Positions 43,710 to 53,822 of a stretch of 64,000 bases of DNA are shown piece after piece. A program made the position numbers and the translations under genes. Location of the stretch: positions 620,001 through 684,000 of the forward strand of contig NZ_FIZX01000001.1 in the NCBI RefSeq assembly GCF_900055185.1, read 5' to 3'. Below the pieces are notes generated by a model. It was not told where the DNA came from, searched no databases, and saw only the letters and a program-made list of their open reading frames with translations. Origin of the DNA: Grimontia celer (GTDB lineage Bacteria > Pseudomonadota > Gammaproteobacteria > Enterobacterales > Vibrionaceae). Position 1 is the stretch's first letter. The number at the start of each line of letters is the position of its first letter.

Positions 43710-44309
43710 ATGCTCCCTTCGTTCGAACACTTACAAGAGACGGTGCGCCGCTATGATGCGATTGATGAAGCTTCAATGCAGGCGCTCATGGCCAGCTGCA
43801 AGGTGACAAACATTGGCAGAGGAGTAACGCTTTACGATATCGCGCAAACTCCCACGCATTTTGCTTTTCTTCACCGAGGTCTGATGCGTGCATTTTTGCT
43901 GGACGAAGAGGGGAACGAATACAACAAGAATTTCTTCGATGAAGGCAGGTTTCCTGGTTGCATGAGCGCGCTGCTTCTGCGAGAGCCTAGCCGGATTGCC
44001 ATTCAGGCTTTGGAGCCTTGTGAACTGGTCGAAATCGACTTTCAACAGTTTCGTGCCGCGCTGTTTACGCATCCGGATTTAATGCGCTTTCATATTCACT
44101 ATTTGGAGAAGCACTGGCTATTGGAAAAGGAACCAAAGGAAATCAGTTATCTTGAGCATGAAGCTAAAGACAGATATCAGGCGTTTCTAACCGACTTCCC
44201 TGCAATCGCTCCCAGATTGCCTCAATACCACATCGCTAGTTACCTCGGCATTACTCCCACTCAGCTGAGCCGGATTAGAAAACAAATTTACTATACCCAA
44301 TCGACCTGA
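43710..44309 (+). CDS. Crp/Fnr-family regulator
   Basis: 199 residues if started at 43710, which has AAGGA 7 nt upstream. The ATG at 43692 is less supported and would add six residues. The cyclic-nucleotide-binding-like beta-roll fold occupies ~15-125 (HFAFLHRGLMRAFLLDEEGNE and NFFDEGRFPG). A C-terminal HTH (~165-195) has ASYLGITPTQLSRIRKQI. No Fe-S cysteines are seen. It precedes the nitroreductase/DMT/GNAT operon by 101 bp, so it may regulate that. Confidence 0.82.
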   Translation: MLPSFEHLQETVRRYDAIDEASMQALMASCKVTNIGRGVTLYDIAQTPTHFAFLHRGLMRAFLLDEEGNEYNKNFFDEGRFPGCMSALLLREPSRIAIQALEPCELVEIDFQQFRAALFTHPDLMRFHIHYLEKHWLLEKEPKEISYLEHEAKDRYQAFLTDFPAIAPRLPQYHIASYLGITPTQLSRIRKQIYYTQST

Positions 44310-44410
44310 ATCCAGCATCTTCAGGTTGTGTGGGTATAAATCAACATATGTAAAGGCGTCAGCTTTCGGCATTGCGTAATCTCTCTCCATCAACGCAAGG
44401 AGAGACAGAG

Positions 44411-45037
44411 ATGAACGTACTAGAAGCATTGAATTGGCGCTACGCCGTAAACCAGTTTTCAGAACAGACACTCAACCAGGAAGCTATCGATGGCCTTATC
44501 GAAAGTGTTCGTTTAGCCCCTTCTTCATACGGCGTTCAACCGTTTAAATTGCTGGTGATTGAAAATCCAGCGCTGAAACATGCTTGCTTAGCGCAAAGTT
44601 ATGGCCAGCAGAAAGTCGCTGATAATTCTCACCTTCTGGTTCTGGCACACAAGACCGCGCTCAATGAGGCAGACATTGAAGACTTCATTGAACAGCTAGC
44701 TGCCAACCAGAACCGTCCAGCGTCAGACTTACGCGCTTATCAAGATCAAATTGCCAGCAGCTTGCTGGGACTTAGCCAACCACAACAGGCCGCGTGGGCC
44801 GCACAGCAATGCTTTATCGCATTGGGAACATTGGTCAGCCATGCTGCCGTTGAACAGATTGATGCCTGCCCGATGACGGGGTTTGATTCAGCAGGGCTCA
44901 ACGAAGTGTTGGGGCTGGATAAGCAAGGGCTCAACGCTGTGATTATTTGTCCTGTTGGCGTGCGTTCGGAGACTGACCGCACAGCAAACCGCCCCAAGTT
45001 TCGTTTGTCCCGCGACCAACTGGTAGAAACGTTATGA
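44411..45037 (+). CDS. NAD(P)H-dependent nitroreductase-family oxidoreductase
   Basis: 208 residues from 44411, which has AGGAGA upstream. An FMN-dependent nitroreductase fold: LNWRYAVNQFSEQTLN at the start and RLAPSSYGVQPFKLLVIENP for FMN and dimer contacts, with DACPMTGFDSAGLNEVLGL and a C-terminal VRSETDRTANRPKFR. These match NfsB/YdgI-type enzymes that reduce nitro compounds or quinones. The stop codon overlaps the next start (ATGA), giving a three-gene operon. Confidence 0.88.
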   Translation: MNVLEALNWRYAVNQFSEQTLNQEAIDGLIESVRLAPSSYGVQPFKLLVIENPALKHACLAQSYGQQKVADNSHLLVLAHKTALNEADIEDFIEQLAANQNRPASDLRAYQDQIASSLLGLSQPQQAAWAAQQCFIALGTLVSHAAVEQIDACPMTGFDSAGLNEVLGLDKQGLNAVIICPVGVRSETDRTANRPKFRLSRDQLVETL

Positions 45038-45504
45038 GCAGCTTAACGCTAATGGCACTTGCCGCCGGTGGCTGCATTGCCATTCAGGCGGCGATGAATG
45101 CGCAATTGGGTCAAATGCTCGGTAACAGCTGGCTCGCAACCAGCTATGCCTTCCTGACCAGTTTTGTCCTTGTGAGCCTCGCTGTTGCGGCGCTTTACAA
45201 CGCGGGTGGGATTTCGGCCTCAAACACAGGTCTGGATTGGGAAAGGCTGACCCAAATCCCTTGGTATCTCTGGTTGTCCTGTGTATTCAGTGTGATAGGT
45301 GTGGGAAGCTTGTATTTTCTTATTCCTAAAATGGGGGTAGGGGACCTGATGAGTTACTCGCTGGCAGGGCAAATCATTATTGCCATGTTGCTGAGTCACT
45401 TTGGCGCATTCGACAGCCCAATCAAATCTATCTCAGCGATCAAACTATTCGGTGCAGCATTGCTGGTGCTGGGTATTGTATTAATCAATAAGGACTTTTC
45501 ATGA
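45034..45504 (+). CDS. DMT-family transporter (DUF606/YdcZ type)
   Basis: 156 residues, hydrophobic throughout, with five probable TM helices (half the size of EamA exporters). MALAAGGCIAIQAAMNAQLGQML is the family signature near the N-terminus. It probably works as a homo- or heterodimer; the substrate is unknown. Its start overlaps the nitroreductase stop and its stop overlaps the GNAT start, by 4 bp each. Confidence 0.85.
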   Translation: MSSLTLMALAAGGCIAIQAAMNAQLGQMLGNSWLATSYAFLTSFVLVSLAVAALYNAGGISASNTGLDWERLTQIPWYLWLSCVFSVIGVGSLYFLIPKMGVGDLMSYSLAGQIIIAMLLSHFGAFDSPIKSISAIKLFGAALLVLGIVLINKDFS

Positions 45505-46190
45505 ACGCTGCTTTGCAAGCCAACCTCGATAATTTGAATCTCTACTGGCAGGCGCTGGGTGCTAAGCAGGAAGGGGAACTGTTTGTTCATCCCAGCTGGC
45601 CCAATAAGCGCTGGAACCCCGGCTTGAGCCTTCATGGTGTGAGTTTCTCTTCGGGGCAAAGAGCATCTACGGTAGATGAGTTGGATGAAAAATGTCTTCA
45701 AGTGCTTAGCGATCAGCACGGCCTAACGTTGTCAGTGGCGATGCAATTGGTGGTAATGACTTACGAATTACCGCAAGACGCAGAGTTTGAATTCGGAAAA
45801 GAGATTGAGCGGGTATCGACGGAAGAGCAAGTCAATGACTGGACCGTTGCCTGTTCAAAGGCTTTCAACTATTTGATTGATGAAGCGGTGATTCAGCACC
45901 TTAACGCCGACAACAACAGCCATATTTTTGCGCTGTACAAAGAAGGCGAAATCGCGGGCACTGTGATTCTCTACCAAACGGGAAACACCTTGGGTATTCA
46001 TCAACTGGGGACACTGAGGGAGTTCAGGAAGATGGGTGTGGCCTCTTCGCTGATGCAACACAGTCTGGCACTGGCTAAGGAACTCGGCTGCGAATATGTC
46101 ACTCTTCAGGCATCCAAAGCGGGACTGCCACTTTATGAACAATTGGGTTTTCAGCAACTCGCGATGTTAACCAGCGTGCTGGCGGAGTAA
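45501..46190 (+). CDS. GNAT-family N-acetyltransferase
   Basis: 229 residues with AAGGA upstream. The N-terminal half is uncharacterised. The C-terminal GNAT core has GTLREFRKMGVASSLMQHSL, where RKMGVA is the acetyl-CoA-binding motif A, and GLPLYEQLGFQQL as motif B. The acceptor is unknown. It is the third gene of the operon with a nitroreductase and a transporter, suggesting a detoxification role. Confidence 0.87.
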   Translation: MNAALQANLDNLNLYWQALGAKQEGELFVHPSWPNKRWNPGLSLHGVSFSSGQRASTVDELDEKCLQVLSDQHGLTLSVAMQLVVMTYELPQDAEFEFGKEIERVSTEEQVNDWTVACSKAFNYLIDEAVIQHLNADNNSHIFALYKEGEIAGTVILYQTGNTLGIHQLGTLREFRKMGVASSLMQHSLALAKELGCEYVTLQASKAGLPLYEQLGFQQLAMLTSVLAE

Positions 46191-46202
46191 CCGCCAGAAA
46201 AG

Positions 46203-46228
46203 AAAAAGGAGCCATTCGGCTCCTTTTT
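46203..46228. terminator. Bidirectional terminator between GNAT and gnd
   Basis: AAAAAGGAGCC, 4-nt loop, GGCTCCTTTTT: an 11-bp perfect stem. Confidence 0.9.
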
Positions 46229-46246
46229 GTGTTCCAGCAACAGGTA

Positions 46247-47695
46247 TTAGCTGTTGTAAGTGGTCGATACGGTGTCGCCGCCTTTACCAGTCCAGTTGGT
46301 GTGGAAGAATTCACCACGTGGACGGTCAGTACGCTCATAAGTGTGCGCACCGAAGTAGTCGCGCTGTGCTTGCAGCATGTTCGCTGGCAGGCGAGCAGTC
46401 GTGTAACCATCAAGGAAGGTCAGTGCTGAAGACAGGCCTGGTGATGGCAGACCAATTTCGAAGGTCTTCGCCACGACTTTACGCCATGAGCCCATGCAAT
46501 CTTCCAAGATGTTCTTGAAGTACTCATCAGAGCCCAGGAATTTCAGCTCTGGGTTCGCTTCGTATGCATCGCGGATGTTACCCAGGAACGCACTGCGGAT
46601 GATACAGCCACCACGCCATAGCAGGGCAACGTTACCGTAGTTCAGATCCCAGTTGTATTGCTCAGACGCTTCGCGGATAAGCATGAAGCCTTGCGCGTAA
46701 GAGATGATTTTCGCAGCCAGCAGTGCTTTACGCAGTGCTTCCAGCCAAACTTCGCGGTCGCCTTCTACAGGACCAATTTTGTGTTGGAACAGAGCAGCGG
46801 CTTCTTCACGCTCTTCTTTACGTGCAGACAGAGCGCGCGCAAATACAGATTCAGTGATCAGCGTTAGTGGAATACCGAAGTCCAGCGCATTGATGCCTGT
46901 CCATTTACCGGTGCCTTTCTGGCCTGCGGTATCAAGGATTTTCTCCAGCACAATGTCGCCGTCCTCGTCGCGGTAGCCCACGATTTCAGCGCTGATTTCC
47001 ATCAGGTAACTGTCCAGCTCGGTCTTGTTCCATGCAGTCATGGTCGCCTGCATTTCATCGTGGTTCATGCCCAGACCTTCTTTCATGAAGTGGTAAGCTT
47101 CACTGATCAGCTGCATGTCGCCGTATTCGATACCGTTGTGAACCATCTTCACGAAGTGGCCTGCACCTTCACGGCCAACCCAGTCACAGCACGCTTCGCC
47201 GCTGTCGGTCTTCGCTGAAATCGCTTGGAAGATAGGTTTTACTGCTGGCCAACCCGCTGGGTTACCACCTGGCATGATTGAAGGTCCAAAACGTGCACCT
47301 TCTTCGCCGCCTGAAACGCCAGCGCCGATGAATACCAGACCTTTTTCTTCCAGGTCTTTCATGCGACGTGTGCTGTCTGGGTAGTTAGAGTTACCGCCAT
47401 CGATAATGATGTCGCCTTCGTCCAGCAAAGGAGTCAGAGCGTCGATGAACTGATCAACAACGTCGCCCGCACGTACCATCAGCATCACTTTGCGTGGCTT
47501 TTCCAGCTTCTCAACCAGATCTTCCAGTGAGTATGCGCCAATGATGTTGGTGCCTTTTGCTGCGCCTTCAAGGAACTCGTCAACTTTTGACGTAGTGCGG
47601 TTGTAAGCAACCACTTTGAAGCCGTTGTCGTTCATGTTCAGGATAAGGTTCTGGCCCATTACCGCCAGACCAATTACGCCGATATCGCCTTTCAT
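46247..47695 (-). CDS. gnd: 6-phosphogluconate dehydrogenase, decarboxylating
   Basis: 482 residues from 47695 (AAGGAG upstream). The Rossmann motif GVIGLAVMGQNL is at the N-terminus, and the catalytic segment GAGHFVKMVHNGIEYGDMQ carries the active-site Lys and Asn. It oxidises 6-phosphogluconate to ribulose 5-phosphate and CO2 with NADP. It is the last gene of zwf-pgl-gnd, 13 bp after pgl. Confidence 0.97.
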   Translation of the reverse strand: MKGDIGVIGLAVMGQNLILNMNDNGFKVVAYNRTTSKVDEFLEGAAKGTNIIGAYSLEDLVEKLEKPRKVMLMVRAGDVVDQFIDALTPLLDEGDIIIDGGNSNYPDSTRRMKDLEEKGLVFIGAGVSGGEEGARFGPSIMPGGNPAGWPAVKPIFQAISAKTDSGEACCDWVGREGAGHFVKMVHNGIEYGDMQLISEAYHFMKEGLGMNHDEMQATMTAWNKTELDSYLMEISAEIVGYRDEDGDIVLEKILDTAGQKGTGKWTGINALDFGIPLTLITESVFARALSARKEEREEAAALFQHKIGPVEGDREVWLEALRKALLAAKIISYAQGFMLIREASEQYNWDLNYGNVALLWRGGCIIRSAFLGNIRDAYEANPELKFLGSDEYFKNILEDCMGSWRKVVAKTFEIGLPSPGLSSALTFLDGYTTARLPANMLQAQRDYFGAHTYERTDRPRGEFFHTNWTGKGGDTVSTTYNS

Positions 47696-47708
47696 TTCTA
47701 TAAACTCC

Positions 47709-48428
47709 TTACGCCAATGCCTTCGCGGCAGCAGCATCTAAATACCATTCTGTTGTGCCATGTGTTGATTGAATATGCGCTGCCGGATAAGGCAGGTTTG
47801 CGTCGGCGTTTTCACCGTGAATCGCTTCAATCATTTCTGCTTTGCCTGCACCCAGTACCAGGTAGCTGATGCGGTCAGCATTATTCAGCAAACATGCACT
47901 TTTCGAAACACGCAGCTGTCCTGATTGCGGGTGCGCCGCAACCACAGTGAGTGCAGGTTCATCGTAGTCAGTTTGACCTGGGAAGAGGGACGCAGTGTGG
48001 CCGTCGTCGCCCATACCAAGCAAGATCCAGTCAAACGCAGGTAAGCCGTTTTTCTCTGGCACTTCTGTTTTGATTTCGTCAGCCAGTCGCTTAGCTTCCT
48101 GTTCTGCATCGTCTTCACCACGAATGCGATGAATGTTCTCAGCAGGGATCTCGATGTGGCTGAATAGCAGGGTGTTGGCTTCGCCGTAGTTGCTTTCAGC
48201 ATCATCCGGTGCCACGCAGCGCTCGTCACCCCACCAGAAGTGGAGGTTTTGCCATTGAATGCTGGTCGCCCATTCTGGCTGTGCCAGCAGTTTGAACAGT
48301 AGCTTCGGTGTGCTGCCACCAGAGAGTGAGATATGAACGGGACGTCCTTGTTCACTCAGGCTTTTCATTGACGACGCAAGTTCTAACACCACGGCGTCTG
48401 CATTATCTAAAATGCGGAATTCCTTCAT
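47709..48428 (-). CDS. pgl: 6-phosphogluconolactonase
   Basis: 239 residues. SLSGGSTPKLLFKLL is the sugar-phosphate loop, NLHFWWGDERCV the family signature, and LLGMGDDGHTASLFPG the active-site region. It hydrolyses 6-phosphogluconolactone in the oxidative pentose phosphate pathway. One base separates the zwf stop from this start, so translational coupling is expected; no independent ribosome site is seen. Confidence 0.95.
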   Translation of the reverse strand: MKEFRILDNADAVVLELASSMKSLSEQGRPVHISLSGGSTPKLLFKLLAQPEWATSIQWQNLHFWWGDERCVAPDDAESNYGEANTLLFSHIEIPAENIHRIRGEDDAEQEAKRLADEIKTEVPEKNGLPAFDWILLGMGDDGHTASLFPGQTDYDEPALTVVAAHPQSGQLRVSKSACLLNNADRISYLVLGAGKAEMIEAIHGENADANLPYPAAHIQSTHGTTEWYLDAAAAKALA

Positions 48429-48429
48429 T

Positions 48430-49926
48430 TCACAGCTCGCAATATTCTGTATTGGTTAGGTTCTTACATGGATAGCGCCACTCGCGTCCATCGCGTTTTA
48501 GCAGCTCATCCGCTTTTTCTGGGCCCCAGGTGCCTGCGGCATAACCGAACAGTACATCGGGATCTTCCTTGTAGCGCAGAATTGGCTCAACAAATTCCCA
48601 ACATGCTTTCACCGCGTCAGAGCGGGCGAAAAGCGTTGAGTCACCTTTTACGGCATCTAACAGCAGGCGCTCGTAGGCGGTCAGAAGCTGTGCTTCTTGC
48701 AGGTTCTGGTAGTGGAATTCCATTGAGACTTCTTTGGCCTCAAAACCAGCGCCTGGTTTTTTCAGGCCGAAGCTCATCAGTATGCCTTCATCCGGCTGAA
48801 TGCGGATGATGAGTTTGTTCTCAGGAGCATTGGCGCCAAACACTGGGTGAGGGGTTTTCTTGAAGTGAATAACCACTTCGGTCACACGTGTTGGCAAGCG
48901 CTTTCCTGTGCGCACATAGAAAGGCACGCCATTCCAGCGCCAAGTGTCGACAAACATCTTCAAGCCGATGTATGTCTCGGTACGTGAGTCTTCCGCCACG
49001 CCCGGCTCTTCGCGATAGCCTAACAGCTTTTCACCACGAACGTTGGAGCCCGTATACTGACCCAGTACCAGATTGTTCTTCAGATCGTCGTCACTCAGTG
49101 GACGGAAGCTTTGCATTACCTTGGTGACTTCATCACGAATGGAGTCAGAGCGGATAGCTGCTGGTGGCTCCATCGCAACCATGCCCAGTACCTGGAGCAG
49201 GTGGTTCTGAAGCATGTCGCGTACTGCGCCTGAACCGTCGTAGTAACCGCCGCGACCTTCTACACCCAAGAACTCAGCGCCCGTGATTTCAACGTAATCA
49301 ATGAAGTTACGGTTCCAAAGAGGCTCAAACATGCCGTTTGAGAAGCGGAATACCAACAGGTTCTGAACCGTCTCTTTACCCAGATAGTGGTCGATGTGGT
49401 ACAGCTGCTTTTCGTTGAAATTGCGGTGGAGTTTCTTGTCCAGCTCTTCTGCAGATGCAGTGTCATAGCCGAAAGGCTTTTCAACAATCAGGCGTTTCCA
49501 GCCGTTGGATTGGTCATGCAGATTGTGGTCTGCCAAACACTCTGGAATGACACCATAAAGGCTTGGCGGCGTCGCCAGATAGTAGAGATTGTTGTTGCCG
49601 GTGTGGTGTTTATCGCTCAGTTCGTCCAGGCGGGTAACGAGTTTACTGTATTCGCTGGACTCAGCAGGATTGATAGGAAGGTAGTAAAGGTGTTGGCTAA
49701 AACGCGCGAGAACGGCTTCATCCACCTTCTCATTTTCTCTTAAAAACGCGGCGAGTTTTTCGCGGAAAGCGTCGTCAGAGTAGTCTGTGCGGCTAACGCC
49801 AAGAATCGTAAAGTTCTCTGGCATCATGCCATTTGCATAAAGATGATAGAGTGCTGGGATCAGCTTGCGCTTAGCAAGATCACCGGACGCACCAAAAATC
49901 ACAATATTGTTGTTTTCTTTCGCCAT
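48430..49926 (-). CDS. zwf: Glucose-6-phosphate dehydrogenase
   Basis: 498 residues. The NADP-binding [16 protein letters not shown] is at the N-terminus; the substrate-binding [18 protein letters not shown] contains the catalytic region and is diagnostic. It makes 6-phosphogluconolactone and NADPH. It is the first gene of zwf-pgl-gnd. AGGGA lies upstream of the ATG. Edd and Eda are not next to it, so the window shows the pentose phosphate branch and not an Entner-Doudoroff operon. Confidence 0.97.
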   Translation of the reverse strand: MAKENNNIVIFGASGDLAKRKLIPALYHLYANGMMPENFTILGVSRTDYSDDAFREKLAAFLRENEKVDEAVLARFSQHLYYLPINPAESSEYSKLVTRLDELSDKHHTGNNNLYYLATPPSLYGVIPECLADHNLHDQSNGWKRLIVEKPFGYDTASAEELDKKLHRNFNEKQLYHIDHYLGKETVQNLLVFRFSNGMFEPLWNRNFIDYVEITGAEFLGVEGRGGYYDGSGAVRDMLQNHLLQVLGMVAMEPPAAIRSDSIRDEVTKVMQSFRPLSDDDLKNNLVLGQYTGSNVRGEKLLGYREEPGVAEDSRTETYIGLKMFVDTWRWNGVPFYVRTGKRLPTRVTEVVIHFKKTPHPVFGANAPENKLIIRIQPDEGILMSFGLKKPGAGFEAKEVSMEFHYQNLQEAQLLTAYERLLLDAVKGDSTLFARSDAVKACWEFVEPILRYKEDPDVLFGYAAGTWGPEKADELLKRDGREWRYPCKNLTNTEYCEL

Positions 49927-50129
49927 TTGGATTTCCCTGCGATGGGCGATTAATCAGTCTCGAATGGAGAAACGTGCCCAAGGTCGTGAGCCCAATAAAA
50001 TACCAGCATTTTCCTCAAAGAATGATTGTTTCTTCCTATCTTTTTAATAGGTAGTGCCTTCATTGCTTTATTTCTGAGCGATGCTAACAGTTTATGTATG
50101 CTTTTGCTTTCATTTGTCCGAAAAGAAAG

Positions 50130-51419
50130 TCACTCACTGCTCGTGTCCAGAGGCTTGCCGGCTAAATCGAAGTAGACTTGCTTATCGTCAATTTCTCCTA
50201 CATACATGCCATCCTGATACTTTAGCTTTTCATAGTAAGGAGCAATAAGGATCTCGCCTGCCTTGTTCATCAGCCCTTTGGCCCCCCAGAAAAAGTCACG
50301 AGGGTTATTTTCTTCGTCTGAGACAATGAAAAAACCTGGGTGTTCTTTGACTTCATCTACCCGATAATAGCGTTGGAGGTTATCCAGAATACCCTTTGGT
50401 AAGGACGCTTCTCCTTCGATTGAAAAAGCCCTTTGGCAGTTTTGAGCAAAGGCGAGGTGTTCAATGAAGGCGTCTGGGGAATAAAAGAAAACAGTCAAAT
50501 AAACCCCTCCTATATCAAGCTGACAGTAGGAATAAATATTTTCCGGAGCGTCGATGGCTCTGAGCGTTAGCGCTTGAGTATATTTAGCCTTGTCGCTTTT
50601 CCCCGCAAAAAGAACTTCCACACCGTCTTCTTGTGCAGTTTCGATGTAACTCTCAAGTAATGCTGAGGCTTCAGACAAGGAAATCGAGAACGTATTATTG
50701 AATCCAGCATAGATACTTTCGCCATTCCAGAATCGCCGAGACCCAAACGCATCGACTTCTGTCAAGGTCTTTACATTGACATGCTTATTTTTGTAATCGG
50801 TAAGAGATTCATCGAAGTCGATGGTTTGGAGATGAAAAGATTCAGTCTGGATAAGGCTTGCGGCATTTGCGATGACAAGATGTTTGAGTGCTTCCTGGTC
50901 TTGATTGTTGTTATTCACAAAACGATAGAGGATCTCATGAACAGCACCGACTGGGAGCTCGTGTTCAGAGCCAAAAAGTGCAGACTTGCCGATTAAGTGT
51001 TTTTGACCGTCATATCGATAGGCGACGATATGGGTAACATCCTGACTCTGGTAGATGTAGCTGTATGGGTCATCATGAATGACTGTGCCGCCTTGGCGTA
51101 CAATTGTTTCCTTCCATTTCGGGAAACTAAAACGATTTTCATCCTTTTCACTAACGATAAAGTCGAGAGGTTGTTCCGAGAATACATAGATGGTGTCTTC
51201 ATCTAAATTCAGATTCAGCGCCCCCAGTTCCCAGATATAGAATCCACCCAACCACTGCTTGGTAGTCTCTGAAATAGGCACTAACACAGCCATATCTTCG
51301 TGAATGATTTTCTTTGTGACGTAGACTTTTTCTGTGGTATCGGGTTGTTCTGAAGCATTTAGGTGTGGCGCAACAAGCATTACACAGACTAGGGCAATTG
51401 TGCGATATAAACTTATCAT
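50130..51419 (-). CDS. Exported protein of unknown function, WG-repeat-like end
   Basis: 429 residues with a signal peptide (TIALVCVMLVAPHLNA/S). The body is beta-rich and acidic. The last ~60 residues (KGLMNKAGEILIAPYYEKLKYQDGMY, shown here in pieces: KGLMNKAGEILIAPYY and YEKLKYQDG) resemble a WG repeat, which usually makes a beta-propeller-like array, but I see only about one. No catalytic motif was noted. It is transcribed alone after a ~200-bp gap from zwf. Confidence 0.6.
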   Translation of the reverse strand: MISLYRTIALVCVMLVAPHLNASEQPDTTEKVYVTKKIIHEDMAVLVPISETTKQWLGGFYIWELGALNLNLDEDTIYVFSEQPLDFIVSEKDENRFSFPKWKETIVRQGGTVIHDDPYSYIYQSQDVTHIVAYRYDGQKHLIGKSALFGSEHELPVGAVHEILYRFVNNNNQDQEALKHLVIANAASLIQTESFHLQTIDFDESLTDYKNKHVNVKTLTEVDAFGSRRFWNGESIYAGFNNTFSISLSEASALLESYIETAQEDGVEVLFAGKSDKAKYTQALTLRAIDAPENIYSYCQLDIGGVYLTVFFYSPDAFIEHLAFAQNCQRAFSIEGEASLPKGILDNLQRYYRVDEVKEHPGFFIVSDEENNPRDFFWGAKGLMNKAGEILIAPYYEKLKYQDGMYVGEIDDKQVYFDLAGKPLDTSSE

Positions 51420-51761
51420 CCTTGATTTCCAACTGACTTCATTATTGGCTTGTGTTGTTTTAAACCACTCTAAAGGCTATCGAAATGAGTTGTTGGTTCG
51501 AATCAGAGACTCAGTGGATAAAGCGCTGCTTCAACAAGTATCTGCAAAGAGCACATCAAATTTTCGTTGTTTGATTTAGTTGCAAACCCTCCTAGCGATG
51601 TCACTGCCATTGTTATGTTGGAATTCTTACTATCTCTCTCACTCACTATCTTAATTTGTCGCATTTTATGGTGGTTTTTGATTCAACCAGAGTTATGCAA
51701 AATCGTTTGTTTTAACTGCATGTTGTTTGAGTTAGCGTGATGAAATTAGAGAGGAGATGAT
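51420..51761. other. Gene-free divergent region
   Basis: 342 bp between two divergent genes. A short frame at 51334-51579 lacks support. No terminator, repeat or known regulatory site seen. Confidence 0.5.
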
Positions 51762-52388
51762 ATGGAAATCTGGCTCATAGGAACTGTTCTTGTATTGTTC
51801 ACAATGTTGCTCGTTCAAGGAGGCAGGCGGCGAAAGGCACAGCGAGTATTTATTGGCACATACCGCTTCAATAAAGCGATCAAAACAAAGGTGCACCAGC
51901 ATTACCCCCACCTGACGGATGAAAACCTATCTTTAGTCATTGATGGTTTGAAAGAATATTTCTTTCTTTGTCATGAGGGTAATAAACGTATGGTCGCGAT
52001 GCCTTCACAGGTTGTGGATGTCGCTTGGCATGAGTTCATTTTGTTCACTAGAGAATACAAAGGATTTTGTGACAAAGCATTTGATCGGTTTCTGCACCAT
52101 ACGCCCACCGAAGCGATGGTGACACCAACGATGGCTTTGGACGGTATTAAGCGGGCATGGCGGTTATCTTGCGCTCGTGAAGGTATAAATCCGACGAATC
52201 CGTCAAAACTTCCGCTTCTTTTCGACATTGACTCAAGGCTAAATATTGACGATGGCTTTAAGTACTCGCTCGACTGCCAGAAAAGCAACTCAAATACCTA
52301 CTGTGCCAGTCACATTGGCTGCTCTTCAGGCTGTGGGGGAGGAATTGGTTGCTCAGGTGATGGGGGCGGTTGTGGCGGCGGAGACTGA
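51762..52388 (+). CDS. GRDP-like membrane protein with a Gly/Cys-rich tail
   Basis: 208 residues. A single N-terminal TM helix (~2-20) precedes a basic segment. Residues ~75-120 contain MPSQVVDVAWHEFILFTREY, the core motif of the glycine-rich-domain-containing-protein (GRDP)-like family. The end is an unusual tract, CSSGCGGGIGCSGDGGGCGG, with five Cys. The WHEF motif is conserved in the family; its function is unknown. GAGGAG lies upstream of the ATG. It is close to the CHRD gene on the same strand. Confidence 0.75.
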   Translation: MEIWLIGTVLVLFTMLLVQGGRRRKAQRVFIGTYRFNKAIKTKVHQHYPHLTDENLSLVIDGLKEYFFLCHEGNKRMVAMPSQVVDVAWHEFILFTREYKGFCDKAFDRFLHHTPTEAMVTPTMALDGIKRAWRLSCAREGINPTNPSKLPLLFDIDSRLNIDDGFKYSLDCQKSNSNTYCASHIGCSSGCGGGIGCSGDGGGCGGGD

Positions 52389-52588
52389 TACCTGATCTTA
52401 GCGTTCACCTCTGCAATATACTTTTACAGACCTTTGTCTCGATAACGCGCTTCACATTTCACTCCTGACGATTGACTAACGCTTTGAGGGTCATGGTGCA
52501 AAGCGCTGCATCTATCCGAATCCTATTTTCGTCTTCAAAGAACAGGCAAAAAGAAGCCTGATTATTTAGGACAAAAGAGGATTGTAGG

Positions 52589-53749
52589 ATGAAAAAGCTA
52601 GTGGTGTTGATGGCAGTGTTTCTGTTGTCAGCGTGTGGATTCGAGGCCACACAAACGTATCATTTAACCTTGAGTGGCAGTCAGGCAGTGCCGCTCAATG
52701 ATTCAGAGCTTTCGACAAAAGCGCGTGTCCAGCTTGATGAAAAACGCAAAAAGCTTCGGGCTAGACTGTATATCGATGGTATCGAAGACTTCAAGTTTGC
52801 CCATATTCACAGCGGTGGAATAGGGGACACCGGTGGTGTGGAATACGCCTTTGAAACGCCGAAAAAGCACAAATGGAAACACGGTGAAAAGCGCTATTTA
52901 GTGGTTCGTGAGAACGGCTTAAGCTATGCCGAAGTGGAAGCGCTGAAGAGCGGTGACTGGTACATCAATGTTCACACCGACGAGGTGCCTTCCGGCGAAG
53001 TGCGCGCGCAAATTGTGCCGAAGACTATCACTATTCTCTCCTTCAAAGCGGATGGCAGCCAACAGGTGCCGTCGGTAGCGACTGATGCCAGTGGACAAGG
53101 GTATCTGGCTTATAACAGCGTCGAAGAAACGCTAAATCTAAGGGTGAATTCGCAGGGCATTGAAGATGCAGTCGCAGCCCATATCCACACTGGTCGCGTT
53201 GGCAGCAATGGCGGCGTGCTGGTGGTTCTGGATCAAAACGCGGAGGATCCCAATGTGTGGACGGCGCCTGAGGACACATCATTAAGCGCAGAAATGTTTG
53301 AAGACATGCTTTCAGGCGCCTTTTACACTAACTTCCACACACTAGCGAACCCGCCCGGTGAAATCCGTGGGCAGATTTTCTCGCCTGACTATTCCATTTA
53401 CTCTTTCCCATTGTCGGGCGATCAGGAAGTCCCACCTGTTACGACCGACGCGAGCGGTGATGGTTACGCTTTACTAAATGATGTAAACGGTAACCTGGAT
53501 TTAAGAGTGGTTACCCAAGGTGTTGAGGATGCAGTGGCGGCACATATCCACCAAGGTGTCGCTGGCACCAACGGCGGCGTTGTGGTTGGTTTGGAACAAA
53601 GCGCGGATGACGTTAACGTATGGCAAACGCCAGTAGATACAACATTGACCGACGAACAAAAAGCGATGTTCCAGTCAGGCGGGCATTACGTGAATGTGCA
53701 TACACCTGCGGTTGGAAGTGGTGAAATTCGAGGGCAGATTGAGCCATAG
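52589..53749 (+). CDS. Lipoprotein with three CHRD domains
   Basis: 386 residues with a lipobox (LLSAC). Three ~115-residue CHRD (chordin) repeats follow, at ~25-140, ~145-262 and ~263-386. Each shows a FAHIHSGGIGDTGGVEY or AAHIHTGRVGSNGGV-type His-x-His segment and a closing NVHT-PSGEVRAQI. CHRD domains occur in secreted bacterial proteins, often marine. Their ligand is unknown here. GAGGA precedes the ATG. It has a terminator shared with the convergent RTX gene. Confidence 0.88.
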   Translation: MKKLVVLMAVFLLSACGFEATQTYHLTLSGSQAVPLNDSELSTKARVQLDEKRKKLRARLYIDGIEDFKFAHIHSGGIGDTGGVEYAFETPKKHKWKHGEKRYLVVRENGLSYAEVEALKSGDWYINVHTDEVPSGEVRAQIVPKTITILSFKADGSQQVPSVATDASGQGYLAYNSVEETLNLRVNSQGIEDAVAAHIHTGRVGSNGGVLVVLDQNAEDPNVWTAPEDTSLSAEMFEDMLSGAFYTNFHTLANPPGEIRGQIFSPDYSIYSFPLSGDQEVPPVTTDASGDGYALLNDVNGNLDLRVVTQGVEDAVAAHIHQGVAGTNGGVVVGLEQSADDVNVWQTPVDTTLTDEQKAMFQSGGHYVNVHTPAVGSGEIRGQIEP

Positions 53750-53776
53750 CTTATAGCCCAAATCGATGTAGAAACA

Positions 53777-53802
53777 AAAACAGCGCCAATCAGCGCTGTT
53801 TT
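53777..53802. terminator. Bidirectional terminator between the CHRD and RTX genes
   Basis: AAAACAGCGC, 6-nt loop, GCGCTGTTTT. Confidence 0.85.
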
Positions 53803-53822
53803 CAGAACGATAATGTGAAACA

